From NCBI GenBank assembly GCA_963741315.1, contig CAVUHK010000002.1:62001-126000 (forward strand): a stretch of DNA of 64,000 nucleotides. Reading direction: 5' to 3'. Origin of the DNA: PALSA-1003 sp963741315 (GTDB lineage Bacteria > Pseudomonadota > Gammaproteobacteria > Burkholderiales > Casimicrobiaceae). How positions within the stretch are numbered: position 1 is the stretch's first letter; every line of letters begins with the position of its first letter. The translations under genes were made by a program, and so were the position numbers. Below, piece after piece: positions 35,833 to 43,566 of the stretch. The notes beneath the pieces were generated by a model. It ran no database searches, was not told where the DNA came from, and saw only the letters and a list, made by a program, of their open reading frames with translations.

Positions 35833-37098
35833 ATGACGTTGCGACCACGGTCAGCGCTGCGCTTGCTCTTCGGCCTCGGGCTGGCGGGGTGCGTGTCCGG
35901 TACGTCGCATGCGCAGACCGAACCGCCGCCGGCCGAAGAGGTCGCCGAGGGCGAAGGTCCGATCGGCCGCGTGTTCGACATCAATCGGCGTGCCATTTTG
36001 CCGGCGCTCGAAGACGCGGCAAAGGGGTTATTCGACGACGAGTACCTGGCGTTCAAGGCGCGCGTGGCCAAAGACCATGGCCTGACGTGGACCCTGGACG
36101 TGTCCTGGCTCCAGCAGTGGGGCGCGCGCGGCGGCGGCAGTCCGGCGGCGCAGTGGCTGGCGATTCCTCAATTCAACTGGGCGCTCTTCGACAGCAAGGA
36201 CATCGGCGCGGGCTCGGTCCAGCTGGTCTACAACGCCGCGCGATACGGCACCGCACAGGACGCCACGGCGATCCAGGGGCGGCTGGATCTCATTACTCCG
36301 ATCAACGACTACGCACACCGACAGAACATTTTCCCGCAACTGAGCTACACGCACGCGTTTCCCGGCACCAGCCTGATCGCGGGCGTCGGCCAGTTCCCGA
36401 TCTACAATTTCGACGACAGCGACTACCTCAACAACCAGCAGCGCAATTTCAATAATTACATCCTGTCGCAGAATGGCTCCGCGACCTATGCTCAGGGCGG
36501 CGTAGGCGCATGGGCGCAGATCGATGCGGCGCCGACCGTCCAGCTTGCGGCAGGATTTCAGAACGCCACCAGTGTCACCGCCGCGACGCTGTCGGCAAAG
36601 GGCATCGGCCAGTACGGGCTGGCGTGGTTCGGCTACGCCCAATGGACGCCCGCGTTCGCGGGCAAGGGATCAGCGCAGTATTCGCTGCTCTACTACCAGG
36701 CGCCGACCGTTCCCGCGCAGCCGCGCACCCGCGGCTGGTCGTTCAATGCCGTGCAGAATCTAAGCGACACCTGGGCAGTATTCGGCCGCGCCAACCGCGC
36801 GTACGAGTTCGTCACGCCGATTCGCGCTTCATACGCCGTCGGCGTGGCGATGAACAATCCGTTGGGTCGCAGCACGAGCGACCAGATCGCGTTCGCCTTG
36901 GGCTACAGCGACGCCGCGCCGCCTCCGGTCAACCCACCCGGCGCGCGCAATGAGAAAATCCTCGAAGCCTACTGGAACTGGAGCGTCACGAAGTTGCTGC
37001 TGGTGACCCCTGACGTCCAGTACATCATCGATCCCGCGCTCAATCCCGCGCGCAACAGCGCCTGGGTCTGGTCGCTGCGCACCACGTTGCGCTTCTGA
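35833..37098 (+). CDS. OprB-like carbohydrate porin
   Basis: A 421-residue outer-membrane protein with a signal peptide (LRLLFGLGLAGCVSGTSHAQ) and beta-strand-rich body ending WSLRTTLRF, a terminal Phe as required for barrel assembly. Features typical of the OprB carbohydrate-selective porin family are LIAGVGQFPIYNFDDSDYLNNQQRNFNNYILSQNG, GYAQWTPAFAGKGSAQYSLLYYQ and the last strands ILEAYWNWSVTKLLLVTPDVQYIIDPALNP (the Q-Y-I-x-x-P pattern is diagnostic). It probably lets sugars across the outer membrane, fitting the upstream sugar-metabolism genes. It is convergent with the SAF oxidoreductase. Confidence 0.87.
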   Translation: MTLRPRSALRLLFGLGLAGCVSGTSHAQTEPPPAEEVAEGEGPIGRVFDINRRAILPALEDAAKGLFDDEYLAFKARVAKDHGLTWTLDVSWLQQWGARGGGSPAAQWLAIPQFNWALFDSKDIGAGSVQLVYNAARYGTAQDATAIQGRLDLITPINDYAHRQNIFPQLSYTHAFPGTSLIAGVGQFPIYNFDDSDYLNNQQRNFNNYILSQNGSATYAQGGVGAWAQIDAAPTVQLAAGFQNATSVTAATLSAKGIGQYGLAWFGYAQWTPAFAGKGSAQYSLLYYQAPTVPAQPRTRGWSFNAVQNLSDTWAVFGRANRAYEFVTPIRASYAVGVAMNNPLGRSTSDQIAFALGYSDAAPPPVNPPGARNEKILEAYWNWSVTKLLLVTPDVQYIIDPALNPARNSAWVWSLRTTLRF

Positions 37099-37119
37099 TC
37101 GGCGTCAAGCGACGCATCG

Positions 37120-38487
37120 TCATGCCGCGCGTTGCGCGCCCGCCGCTTGCGGGCCAAACAGCGCTTCCATTTCGCGACGGATCTGCAACGCCGGCAGGCT
37201 CTCGTCGATCACGACGTCGCGCCAGGTCAGCGAGTGTCCCTGCGCGATGGGTCGCGTGACCCTGACGTTGTGCGCCAGCCCCAGGGGCAAGCCACCGAGC
37301 GCGAGCGACTTCTGCGCCGGAAAGAGCTTGCCCCATACCGTGTAGCCGCCCTCGCCGTCGAGCAGTTCGCCCGGCTTGAGGTCGCGCTTGGCGGTCGCCA
37401 CGACGTCGGCATTGAAGCAGGTCGCCGCACCGGTGGCTTCGCCGCGCAATCCGACCGACGCCACCGAGATGCCAACCTCGAGCCCGATCAGGTGCCAGCG
37501 CTTGTACAGGCAGGCGTAGCGTCCGCTCGGATCGGTGCGCACCATGTATTCGCGGAAGCAGTTGCGGATGTACTCGGTGTCGCCTTCGAAGACGACGAAG
37601 ACACCGAAGCGGATGTCGTAGCCGATGGGCGTGCCGTCGCGCTCCAATGACGAGATGACTTCGACCTGGCCCTTCTGATGCAACACGCCACCTTCGTCGA
37701 TCGGCCGGCACACGGCGGGAATCTCGTCGATCGACGCCGGTGGATACTGCAAACCGTCGGGGGGCGCGACGAGGCCGGTGGCATTGCACACGGCGGTGCT
37801 TTCGATCGCCGGCTTGGACCCGTCGAGAAAGGAATTGAACATCTTGGGATTGAGGCCGCCGATGCGCGCCTGCTCGGGCGTCAATCCGTAGTGACCCCAC
37901 ACCGTCTCCGGCGTCGACTGTGCAAAGTGCGGCAACCATTTGTGACCACGCCCCGCCGCGACGACCGGGAAGCCGGCCGCGCGCGCCCAGTCGACCAGCT
38001 CGCAAATGAGCGCCGGCTGGTCACCGTAGGCCAGGCTGTAGATCACGCCCGCCTCGGCCGCCTTGCGCGCGAGCAACGGTCCGCAGAAGGCGTCGGCCTC
38101 CACCGTCACATTGACGACGTGCTTGCGATTGCGAAACGCCTCGAGGCAATGCTCGACCGCGGCGATCGGGTTGCCGGTACATTCCACCACGATGTCGATC
38201 CCCGGATGGCGCACCAGCGCCGGCCAGTCGTCACCGAGGTGCGTGGTACCCCTGGCCAACGCATCGTCCAGCGAGGCCGCGCCGAAACGCTCGGCGTTCC
38301 AGCCGACGCGCTCCAGGTTGGCGCGCGCTAGCGCCGGCGCAAGATCGGCGATGCCCACCAGGTGCACGCCCGGCGTCTTTGGGACCTGCGCCAGGTACAT
38401 CGCGCCGAATTTTCCGGCGCCGATCAAGCCGACGCGCAGCGACCGGCGTTGCGCGGCGCGTTGCTGCAGCTGAGCGTAGAGGCTCAT
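37120..38487 (-). CDS. Homoserine-dehydrogenase-like oxidoreductase with C-terminal SAF domain
   Basis: A 455-residue protein. Residues 15-180 form an NAD(P)-binding dehydrogenase (LRVGLIGAGKFGAMYLAQVPK ... DIVVECTGNPIAAVEHCLEAFRNRKHVVNVTVEADAFCGPLLA). The central part (GHKWLPHFAQSTPETVWGHYG ... SFLDGSKPAIESTAVCNATGL) matches proteins annotated as homoserine dehydrogenase-like. The end (ATAKRDLKPGELLDGEGGYTVWG ... ARNVRVTRPIAQGHSLTW type) is a SAF domain, as in FlgA and sialic acid synthase. The combination is known from a small family of unknown or sugar-acid related function. Its start lies 4 bp after the stop of the phyH-like gene, so the pair is an operon. Confidence 0.85.
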   Translation of the reverse strand: MSLYAQLQQRAAQRRSLRVGLIGAGKFGAMYLAQVPKTPGVHLVGIADLAPALARANLERVGWNAERFGAASLDDALARGTTHLGDDWPALVRHPGIDIVVECTGNPIAAVEHCLEAFRNRKHVVNVTVEADAFCGPLLARKAAEAGVIYSLAYGDQPALICELVDWARAAGFPVVAAGRGHKWLPHFAQSTPETVWGHYGLTPEQARIGGLNPKMFNSFLDGSKPAIESTAVCNATGLVAPPDGLQYPPASIDEIPAVCRPIDEGGVLHQKGQVEVISSLERDGTPIGYDIRFGVFVVFEGDTEYIRNCFREYMVRTDPSGRYACLYKRWHLIGLEVGISVASVGLRGEATGAATCFNADVVATAKRDLKPGELLDGEGGYTVWGKLFPAQKSLALGGLPLGLAHNVRVTRPIAQGHSLTWRDVVIDESLPALQIRREMEALFGPQAAGAQRAA

Positions 38488-38491
38488 GTGC

Positions 38492-39334
38492 TTACGCTGC
38501 CATGGCCGAACGAAGCGCCTCGGCTGGCGTGCCGTCTTTCCAGGGCAGCGCTACCGGATAGTCCTTGAGCAGGCAGTCGTCGGGCAGGCATTCGATCGGC
38601 GTGAAGTCGCGGTGTGCGATGTATTCCGGCCGCTTGAAGCGCCGGATGTGATTGGACACTGCGCACAGGCTCAGGTAGACGCTGACGCGATTCCATGGCG
38701 ACAGGTTGGCGGTCGACGCGTGCACCAGGCACGAGTGGAACAGGATCATCGAGCCGGACGGACCTTTGGGCGCGACGATGCCGCCACGTTTCACCAGCTC
38801 GCGGATGGTGTCGTGGTTGATCGTCCACAAAGGATAGCTGGTCGTCGAGGTGTCGTGCGCGGCGTCGATCACGCCGAGCTTGTGGCTGCCCGGGATGAAC
38901 ATCAGCGGTCCGTTGAACTCGTTGACCTCGTCGAGAAAGATCGCCACGTTCATCGCCCGCGGTTCGGGCATGTCGTCGTCGTTCTTCCAGGTGCCGAAAT
39001 CCTGGTGCCATTGCCAGACGTCGCCGTCGAAGGCCATCTTGCCGTTGATCTTGAACTGGTGCATGTACAGCGGCTCGGCGAAGAGCTGCATGATCGGCAG
39101 GACCATGCGCGGATGCCGCGCGAGCTTGGCGAACGGGTAGCTGTACATGTGCGCGGCGAAGTTGGTGCGCACTGCGTCGCCGTCCTTTTCGCGCACGTTC
39201 TCCGGGCGGCGCTGGGCGTAAAGCGCGGGCACTTCGTCGATCAGCACCCCGACTTCCTCAGGGCTGAAGTGTGCCGGGTAGAACAGGTAGCCGTCGCGCT
39301 CAAAGCGCTCGATCTCCTCCGGGCTCAGTCTCAT
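38492..39334 (-). CDS. Phytanoyl-CoA dioxygenase (PhyH) family protein
   Basis: A 280-residue Fe(II)/2-oxoglutarate oxygenase. The iron ligands are visible as His110-x-Asp112 in WQWHQDFGTWKNDD and His205 in LVHASTANLSPWNR, where Arg216 would bind 2-oxoglutarate. RAMNVAIFLDEVNEFNGPLMFIPGSH is the conserved core strand region. The H-x-D-F-x-T-W-x-x-D-D-x-M-P stretch recalls ectoine hydroxylases, but the rest is more general, so I only assign the family. It would hydroxylate a small cytoplasmic substrate. AGGAGA lies 8 bases before ATG 39332-39334. The next gene encodes the SAF oxidoreductase, so both may process the same compound. Confidence 0.9.
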   Translation of the reverse strand: MRLSPEEIERFERDGYLFYPAHFSPEEVGVLIDEVPALYAQRRPENVREKDGDAVRTNFAAHMYSYPFAKLARHPRMVLPIMQLFAEPLYMHQFKINGKMAFDGDVWQWHQDFGTWKNDDDMPEPRAMNVAIFLDEVNEFNGPLMFIPGSHKLGVIDAAHDTSTTSYPLWTINHDTIRELVKRGGIVAPKGPSGSMILFHSCLVHASTANLSPWNRVSVYLSLCAVSNHIRRFKRPEYIAHRDFTPIECLPDDCLLKDYPVALPWKDGTPAEALRSAMAA

Positions 39335-39430
39335 GGCGATGTCTCCTGCTTGGGGCCGGTACGGACGGAAAAGTATCTTACGCCACCCCGCCCGCCAGTT
39401 GGCACCGGCGCTGCGGACTATGCGACACTA

Positions 39431-39510
39431 ACGCGTACCGGCGGAGGCCGGGATCCAAGTGACCGTCCGCCGGGAACGAACTTGGGACCCGGCGTCTTCG
39501 CCGGGACGAT
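39431..39510. repeat. Inverted pair of REP-like repeats
   Basis: The arms 39431-39459 (ACGCGTACCGGCGGAGGC...) and 39481-39510 are inverted copies of one type: the second arm's complement reads CGTCCCGGCGAAGACGCC then GGGTCCCAAG and the first ends GGGATCCAAG. Each arm can itself fold through CCGGCG/CGCCGG. They flank 21 bp, between the phyH gene and a lipoprotein gene. This is the layout of REP/BIME-type intergenic repeats, which occur in many copies in a genome; only this pair is present in the window. Confidence 0.6.
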
Positions 39511-39536
39511 CGACTGAATCGGAGAAGGTGGGCTCG

Positions 39537-39833
39537 ATGACGTACACGGCGGCAGTCTGTCGGGCAGCAAGAACCGCGTGCGCTGCACTGGCTGCAGCAC
39601 TCGGCATCGTCGCCTGCGCGTCGATGGCAGCCCACACCGGCGAGAGCTTTGAGCGCGGCAACGCGCCGGCGGAGAAATTCTCCAAGGACACGCGTGGCTG
39701 CGAAAAGGAAGCCGAGGCGCACGGCAAGGAGCACGGCTACGGCCCGTACGATCCGACTCACGGTGCATACAACAACATGTTCGACGCATGCATGAAATCG
39801 AACGGGTACCAGCGCAAGCCCGAAAAGACCTGA
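39537..39833 (+). CDS. Small lipoprotein, unknown function
   Basis: A 98-residue protein with a signal peptide and lipobox (LAAALGIVACAS). The mature part (SKDTRGCEKEAEAHGKEHGYGPYDPTHGAYNNMFDACMKSNGYQRKPEKT) has two Cys about 35 residues apart and the end MFDACMKSNGYQ. That ending is common in short betaproteobacterial lipoproteins, but I cannot name a family. ATG 39537 begins the signal; GGAGAAGG lies upstream. The upstream DNA carries the REP-like pair. Confidence 0.68.
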   Translation: MTYTAAVCRAARTACAALAAALGIVACASMAAHTGESFERGNAPAEKFSKDTRGCEKEAEAHGKEHGYGPYDPTHGAYNNMFDACMKSNGYQRKPEKT

Positions 39834-39861
39834 AACACGCCTACAGCAGGAAGCCGCTTTC

Positions 39862-39891
39862 TCCTACAACTCTGCAGGCGCAACGCCGATA
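39862..39891 (+). promoter_or_regulatory. TCCTACA-N17-CCGATA promoter-like element (site 1)
   Basis: TCCTACA (39862-39868), 17 bp, CCGATA (39886-39891), ending 46 bases before ATG 39938 of the secreted hydrolase gene. It is one of six same-spacing elements in the island; see the findings. Confidence 0.55.
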
Positions 39892-39937
39892 GCCGCGCCT
39901 GTTCGCCCGTCGTAGACTCGGGTCGCTTACTACACCC

Positions 39938-41998
39938 ATGGTCAACGACTGCATGACGCCGATTCAAACTCACCGAAATTTGCAATCGACGTCGCGACTC
40001 GCGTCGCTGCTGGCAGCGCTATTGCTGGCGTGCCCAATGCTCGGTTGGACACAGCCGACGCTGGTCGTCCCTCCCCGGCCGCTGCCAGGTCCCTACGCCG
40101 TCGCGTGCAGCAATGTCGCCCAGGATTTCTCGCGCATGGCGCCGGGCGAAGACGTACAGGCGTACTGGGAGGGGGTGCCGCGCGACGACGGTTCCGCGCG
40201 TTACATCACGGACCTGCTCGCCGAACCCGCCAACACGCTTTCCGCCGCAGTCAATGTTCCCGACAACAGCGATGTGTACGGTTCGTTTGCGGGCCACAAC
40301 ATCACGTACGTCATCATCGTCTGTTACCCCACGGGAAGCGACAACGCGCGGCCGGACTACCCGCTCCCGAACAGCCATTCGGTGCCGCACATGCAGCGCG
40401 GCGCGCAACCGCCGTCCTGGCCGGACTCGACGTCGCGATTCCCGTTGCTGGTGTTCTCGGAAGGCTACCTCGGCAGCCCAACGTCCAACGACTACATCCA
40501 GGCGCTGGCAGTGCTGGCGAGCAATGGCTATGTCGTTGCCGCGCCGTTCGACGGTGACGGACGATTTGCCAGATTGCAGTTGGAGAATTTCAACGACTTC
40601 GTCTACGTCGTCTCGCATATTCGCGACTTCATCGCCCTGCAGGCGCTGCGGCCGCTGTCGTTGTCGGCAACGCTGGACGTAGTGCTTGCGCGGCCTGAAT
40701 GGCGTGATCGCATCGATCCCGCCCAGATCGGCGGCTTCGGCGCGAGCCTGGGTGGAGAAGCGCTGCTGCTCATGGCAGGTGGAGGCCTGACCACCTCGCT
40801 GGGACTGTCGTGGACCAAGATCACCCACGACACCCGGCTCAAGGCCGCGGTCGGCTATGTCCCCTATTTCGGGCAGCCGGTCTTTCCAGCCTTCGGTCGC
40901 GACGACCACGGTCTCGACGACGTCACGTTGCCGTATCTGGCCATCAGCGGTACCGCGGATACCACTGCGCCCATCAGCGAGACTATGCGCGGCATGGGCC
41001 GCCTGAGCGGGCCGCGCGAGCTGGTCGCGCTCAACGGCGTCCAGCACGGTTTCGACGTCGCGTCGACCAACGACATCTTTACCTGGACGCTCAACTTTCT
41101 GGACGCCGAAGTGCGAGGCAGTCCGGCATTTCAGACGCTGTTGGCGCAGACCGCCAGCGTCGCCGGCGGCGGCGACGACCACGTGGTCGTGCCGCTGCAG
41201 GCGACCCCGTCGAACAATTATGGCGGACTGTGGTGGAACGCTCCGGCAGGCTCCGAATCGGGCTGGGGCATCAACCTTTTGCACGAAGGAGACACTATCT
41301 TCGCCACCTGGTTCACCTACGATCTCGCCGGCAAGGCATGGTGGCTGTCGATGACCGCGGAACGCATTGCCGATGGGACTTATCGGGGCACGCTGTTCGA
41401 GTCCCATGGACCGCCCTATTTTGCCGTGCCATTCGACCCTGCAGCGGTCGTGCGCAGGGCGGTCGGCGACGCAACGCTGACTTTCACCGATCGCGACAAC
41501 GGCAGGTTCGACTATACGGTGAACGGGGTGAGCGATTCCAAGACGATCACCCTGCAGGCGTTCGGACCACTTCCGACCTGCGTGTTCGGCTCACCGACCA
41601 GCGCTGCCACGGCCACCAACTATCAGGACCTGTGGTGGAAGCAACCCGCAGGCTCCGAATCCGGGTGGGGGCTCAACTTGTCCCAGCAAGGCGACGTGAT
41701 CTTCGCAACCTGGTTCACCTACGACGCATCGGGAGCACCGACGTGGCTGTCGGCCACGCTGCGCACCACGCAGCCAGGCATGTATGGCGGAGTTTGGAAT
41801 CGCACCTCCGGGCCGCCATTCACCGCGCACCCCTTCGACCCGGCGAGCGTCGTGCGTACCCAGGTAGGTAGTGCAAACTTGGCCTTTGCCAGCGGCGACA
41901 CCGGATTATTCGCCTATACCGTGGATGGCATTACCCAGTCCAAGAACATCACCCGCGAACTGCTGCACGCGCCCGGAACAGTCTGCACTCAACCCTGA
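39938..41998 (+). CDS. Secreted alpha/beta hydrolase with two C-terminal WW/SESGWGINL domains
   Basis: A 686-residue protein with a signal peptide (LASLLAALLLACPMLGWTQ). Residues about 110-395 form an alpha/beta hydrolase: nucleophile elbow GFGASLGG (Ser270), Asp341 in SGTADTTAP and His370 in GVQHGFD give a likely Ser-Asp-His triad, resembling platelet-activating-factor acetylhydrolase or dienelactone-hydrolase-like secreted enzymes. Residues about 428-548 and 563-680 are two copies of one domain, each starting NY..LWW..PAGSESGWG(I/L)NL, then GD.IFATWFTYD and ending with TVDGI or TVNGV. Such domains recur in secreted betaproteobacterial proteins and may bind surfaces or polymers. ATG 39938 or ATG 39953 could start. 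Confidence 0.83.
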   Translation: MVNDCMTPIQTHRNLQSTSRLASLLAALLLACPMLGWTQPTLVVPPRPLPGPYAVACSNVAQDFSRMAPGEDVQAYWEGVPRDDGSARYITDLLAEPANTLSAAVNVPDNSDVYGSFAGHNITYVIIVCYPTGSDNARPDYPLPNSHSVPHMQRGAQPPSWPDSTSRFPLLVFSEGYLGSPTSNDYIQALAVLASNGYVVAAPFDGDGRFARLQLENFNDFVYVVSHIRDFIALQALRPLSLSATLDVVLARPEWRDRIDPAQIGGFGASLGGEALLLMAGGGLTTSLGLSWTKITHDTRLKAAVGYVPYFGQPVFPAFGRDDHGLDDVTLPYLAISGTADTTAPISETMRGMGRLSGPRELVALNGVQHGFDVASTNDIFTWTLNFLDAEVRGSPAFQTLLAQTASVAGGGDDHVVVPLQATPSNNYGGLWWNAPAGSESGWGINLLHEGDTIFATWFTYDLAGKAWWLSMTAERIADGTYRGTLFESHGPPYFAVPFDPAAVVRRAVGDATLTFTDRDNGRFDYTVNGVSDSKTITLQAFGPLPTCVFGSPTSAATATNYQDLWWKQPAGSESGWGLNLSQQGDVIFATWFTYDASGAPTWLSATLRTTQPGMYGGVWNRTSGPPFTAHPFDPASVVRTQVGSANLAFASGDTGLFAYTVDGITQSKNITRELLHAPGTVCTQP

Positions 41999-42029
41999 GC
42001 TGACGGTTCGGGCGCCGTTTCAGCCGGTG

Positions 42030-42059
42030 TCCTACACCGATTGATACAACTGTCTGACA
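42030..42059 (+). promoter_or_regulatory. TCCTACA-N17-CTGACA promoter-like element (site 2)
   Basis: TCCTACA (42030-42036), 17 bp, CTGACA (42054-42059), ending 83 bases before the start of the crystallin-like gene. The -10-like half differs from the consensus by one base. Confidence 0.55.
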
Positions 42060-42142
42060 GCGCCGCCGGGGGCACGCACGTTATCGTCCTGGTAAGCACA
42101 TTTGACCCGCGACCTGATTGCGGGCCGTTCACGGAGGTATAC

Positions 42143-42949
42143 ATGCATTCGAACTTGAAGATACTGTTGGCAGCGGCAGGTGTGATTGTCACTGGCCACG
42201 CCTCGGCACAATTGACGCTTTACGCCGGCGAGGGATTTCACGGCCCGGCGTTTCCGGTCAGCGGGACCGTCTGGAATTTCGATCGCACCGGATTCAACGA
42301 TCGCGCTTCGTCTGCCATCGTCGAGCGTGGGCGATGGGAGGTGTGCGAGGACGAAAGATTCCAGGGACGGTGCGCGGTCTTGCGTCCCGGCAATTACCCG
42401 TCGTTGTCGGCCATGGGAATGAACCGCAAAATCTCGTCGGTGCGTCCGGCGAGTGCCAGCGCGCGCAATGTATACGAAGTGCCACCCCCGCCGCCGCCGG
42501 TCGCCGTCTACGAATATCGTCAGCGGCCCAGCGAGCGTCTCTACCAGGCACCCGTGACTTACGTTCGCGCCGTCGTCGGTCCGCCGGAACAGCGCTGCTG
42601 GGTGGAGCGCCAACAAGTGGTCCAGGATAGCGGCGCCAACGTGCCGGGTGCGATCGTCGGGGCAATCATTGGCGGTGTGCTTGGCCACCAGGTGGGCAGC
42701 GGGCGCGGCAACGACGTTGCGACCGCGGGCGGCGCCGTCGCCGGCGCGGCTGTCGGTGCGAACGTAGGCCGTGGCAGCTCGCAGGTCTACGGCCAGGACG
42801 TTCAGCGTTGCGCCACGGTGCAGGGTTCGGCCAGGCCAGATTACTGGGATGTGGGTTACGACTTCAGGGGCATCCCGCATCGCGCGCAACTGAGTTATCC
42901 CCCGGGGCCGACCATCACGGTCAATGGCAACGGCGAGCCGCGCGGCTAG
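42143..42949 (+). CDS. Beta/gamma-crystallin-like secreted protein with glycine-zipper (2TM) domain
   Basis: A 268-residue protein with signal peptide (ILLAAAGVIVTGHASAQ). Residues 22-95 form a crystallin-type Greek-key unit (LTLYAGEGFHGPAFPVSG ... ASSAIVERGRWEVCEDERFQGRCAVLRPGNYPSL), then a Pro-rich linker VPPPPPPVAVYEYRQ, then a glycine-zipper 2TM region (GAIVGAIIGGVLGHQVGSGRGNDVATAGGAVAGAAVGANVG). The last about 60 residues (QRCATVQGSARPDYWDVGYDFRGIPHRAQL) match the C-terminal part of such envelope proteins. ACGGAGGT lies 5 bases before ATG 42143. Likely an outer-membrane-associated stress protein; its exact role is unknown. Confidence 0.83.
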   Translation: MHSNLKILLAAAGVIVTGHASAQLTLYAGEGFHGPAFPVSGTVWNFDRTGFNDRASSAIVERGRWEVCEDERFQGRCAVLRPGNYPSLSAMGMNRKISSVRPASASARNVYEVPPPPPPVAVYEYRQRPSERLYQAPVTYVRAVVGPPEQRCWVERQQVVQDSGANVPGAIVGAIIGGVLGHQVGSGRGNDVATAGGAVAGAAVGANVGRGSSQVYGQDVQRCATVQGSARPDYWDVGYDFRGIPHRAQLSYPPGPTITVNGNGEPRG

Positions 42950-42991
42950 GCCGGCGCGGGCGAATAGCTCAGTCTACACCGCGGGCAGAGC

Positions 42992-43025
42992 TACGCGCCG
43001 CCGCGGTAATCCGCGGCGGCGCGTA
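42992..43025. terminator. Perfect 15-bp hairpin between convergent genes
   Basis: TACGCGCCGCCGCGG (42992-43006) and its exact complement (43011-43025) enclose a TAAT loop, 42 bp after the crystallin-like gene's stop and 48 bp before the DUF883 gene's stop. There is no T run on either side, so it may act as a bidirectional transcription barrier or RNA stabiliser rather than a classical terminator. Confidence 0.5.
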
Positions 43026-43072
43026 ATCGCGCTGACGTTCCGCGCTCTCGGACGCCGCGTGAAAATTCAGCG

Positions 43073-43426
43073 TCAAAGTCTCGCCAGTCGTCCCAGCAAG
43101 TAGCCGACGACGGCGACGCCTGCCAGCGACGCAAGCGGACGGGCACGGATCGCCGTGCACATCGATTCCGACATCGTGGCCTGAACTCTGCGCGCCTGTT
43201 CCGGAATCTGCGTCGCCCAATCCGCTGCCAGCGAGGCTGCATCTGCGGTCTGATTCACCGCACGATGCGCGGTACCGCTCAGACGATCGACCTGTGAGGT
43301 TGCCGAGTCGGCGAATCTGTCGACGGTCTTGTGCGCCATTGCCGCCGCATTTTCAACGCTTGCATTGTTGCCGGACGCCGTCGAATTGCCGCCTGGGACG
43401 ACGGTCCCATTCGCTACCTGATCCAT
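43073..43426 (-). CDS. DUF883/ElaB-like membrane-anchored protein
   Basis: A 117-residue protein with a helical N-terminal two thirds (VENAAAMAHKTVDRFADSATSQVDRLSGTAHRAVNQTADAASLAADWATQIPEQARRV) and a C-terminal membrane helix after RARPLASLAGVAVVGYLLGRL. The arrangement, a helical region followed by an I-R-x-R-P-L anchor helix, is that of DUF883 (ElaB/YqjD), inner-membrane proteins that in E. coli bind ribosomes in stationary phase. ATG 43424-43426 has AAAGGAT upstream, which fixes the start and excludes a 10-codon longer frame. A CCGACA lies 80 bases upstream, but without the TCCTACA half at the right distance. Confidence 0.8.
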   Translation of the reverse strand: MDQVANGTVVPGGNSTASGNNASVENAAAMAHKTVDRFADSATSQVDRLSGTAHRAVNQTADAASLAADWATQIPEQARRVQATMSESMCTAIRARPLASLAGVAVVGYLLGRLARL

Positions 43427-43511
43427 TGGATATCCTTTCGAATTTGCCGGCGCCAAACAACATCGCCCGCATGCGCAGGCGATTGACGGGCCGGCTTTCC
43501 AACCCTGTCGG

Positions 43512-43557
43512 AAAAACGCGGCCCGCGCGCGGGAGGAGAGTGTTCGCGCGGGCCGCG
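43512..43557 (-). terminator. Intrinsic terminator downstream of the triple-repeat gene
   Basis: On the minus strand CGCGGCCCGCGCG pairs with CGCGCGGGCCGCG (13 bp stem, 15-base loop) and is followed by TTTTT at 43516-43512. This is a classical rho-independent terminator for the csbD-like/triple-repeat unit. Confidence 0.82.
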
Positions 43558-43566
43558 GTTGCTACG

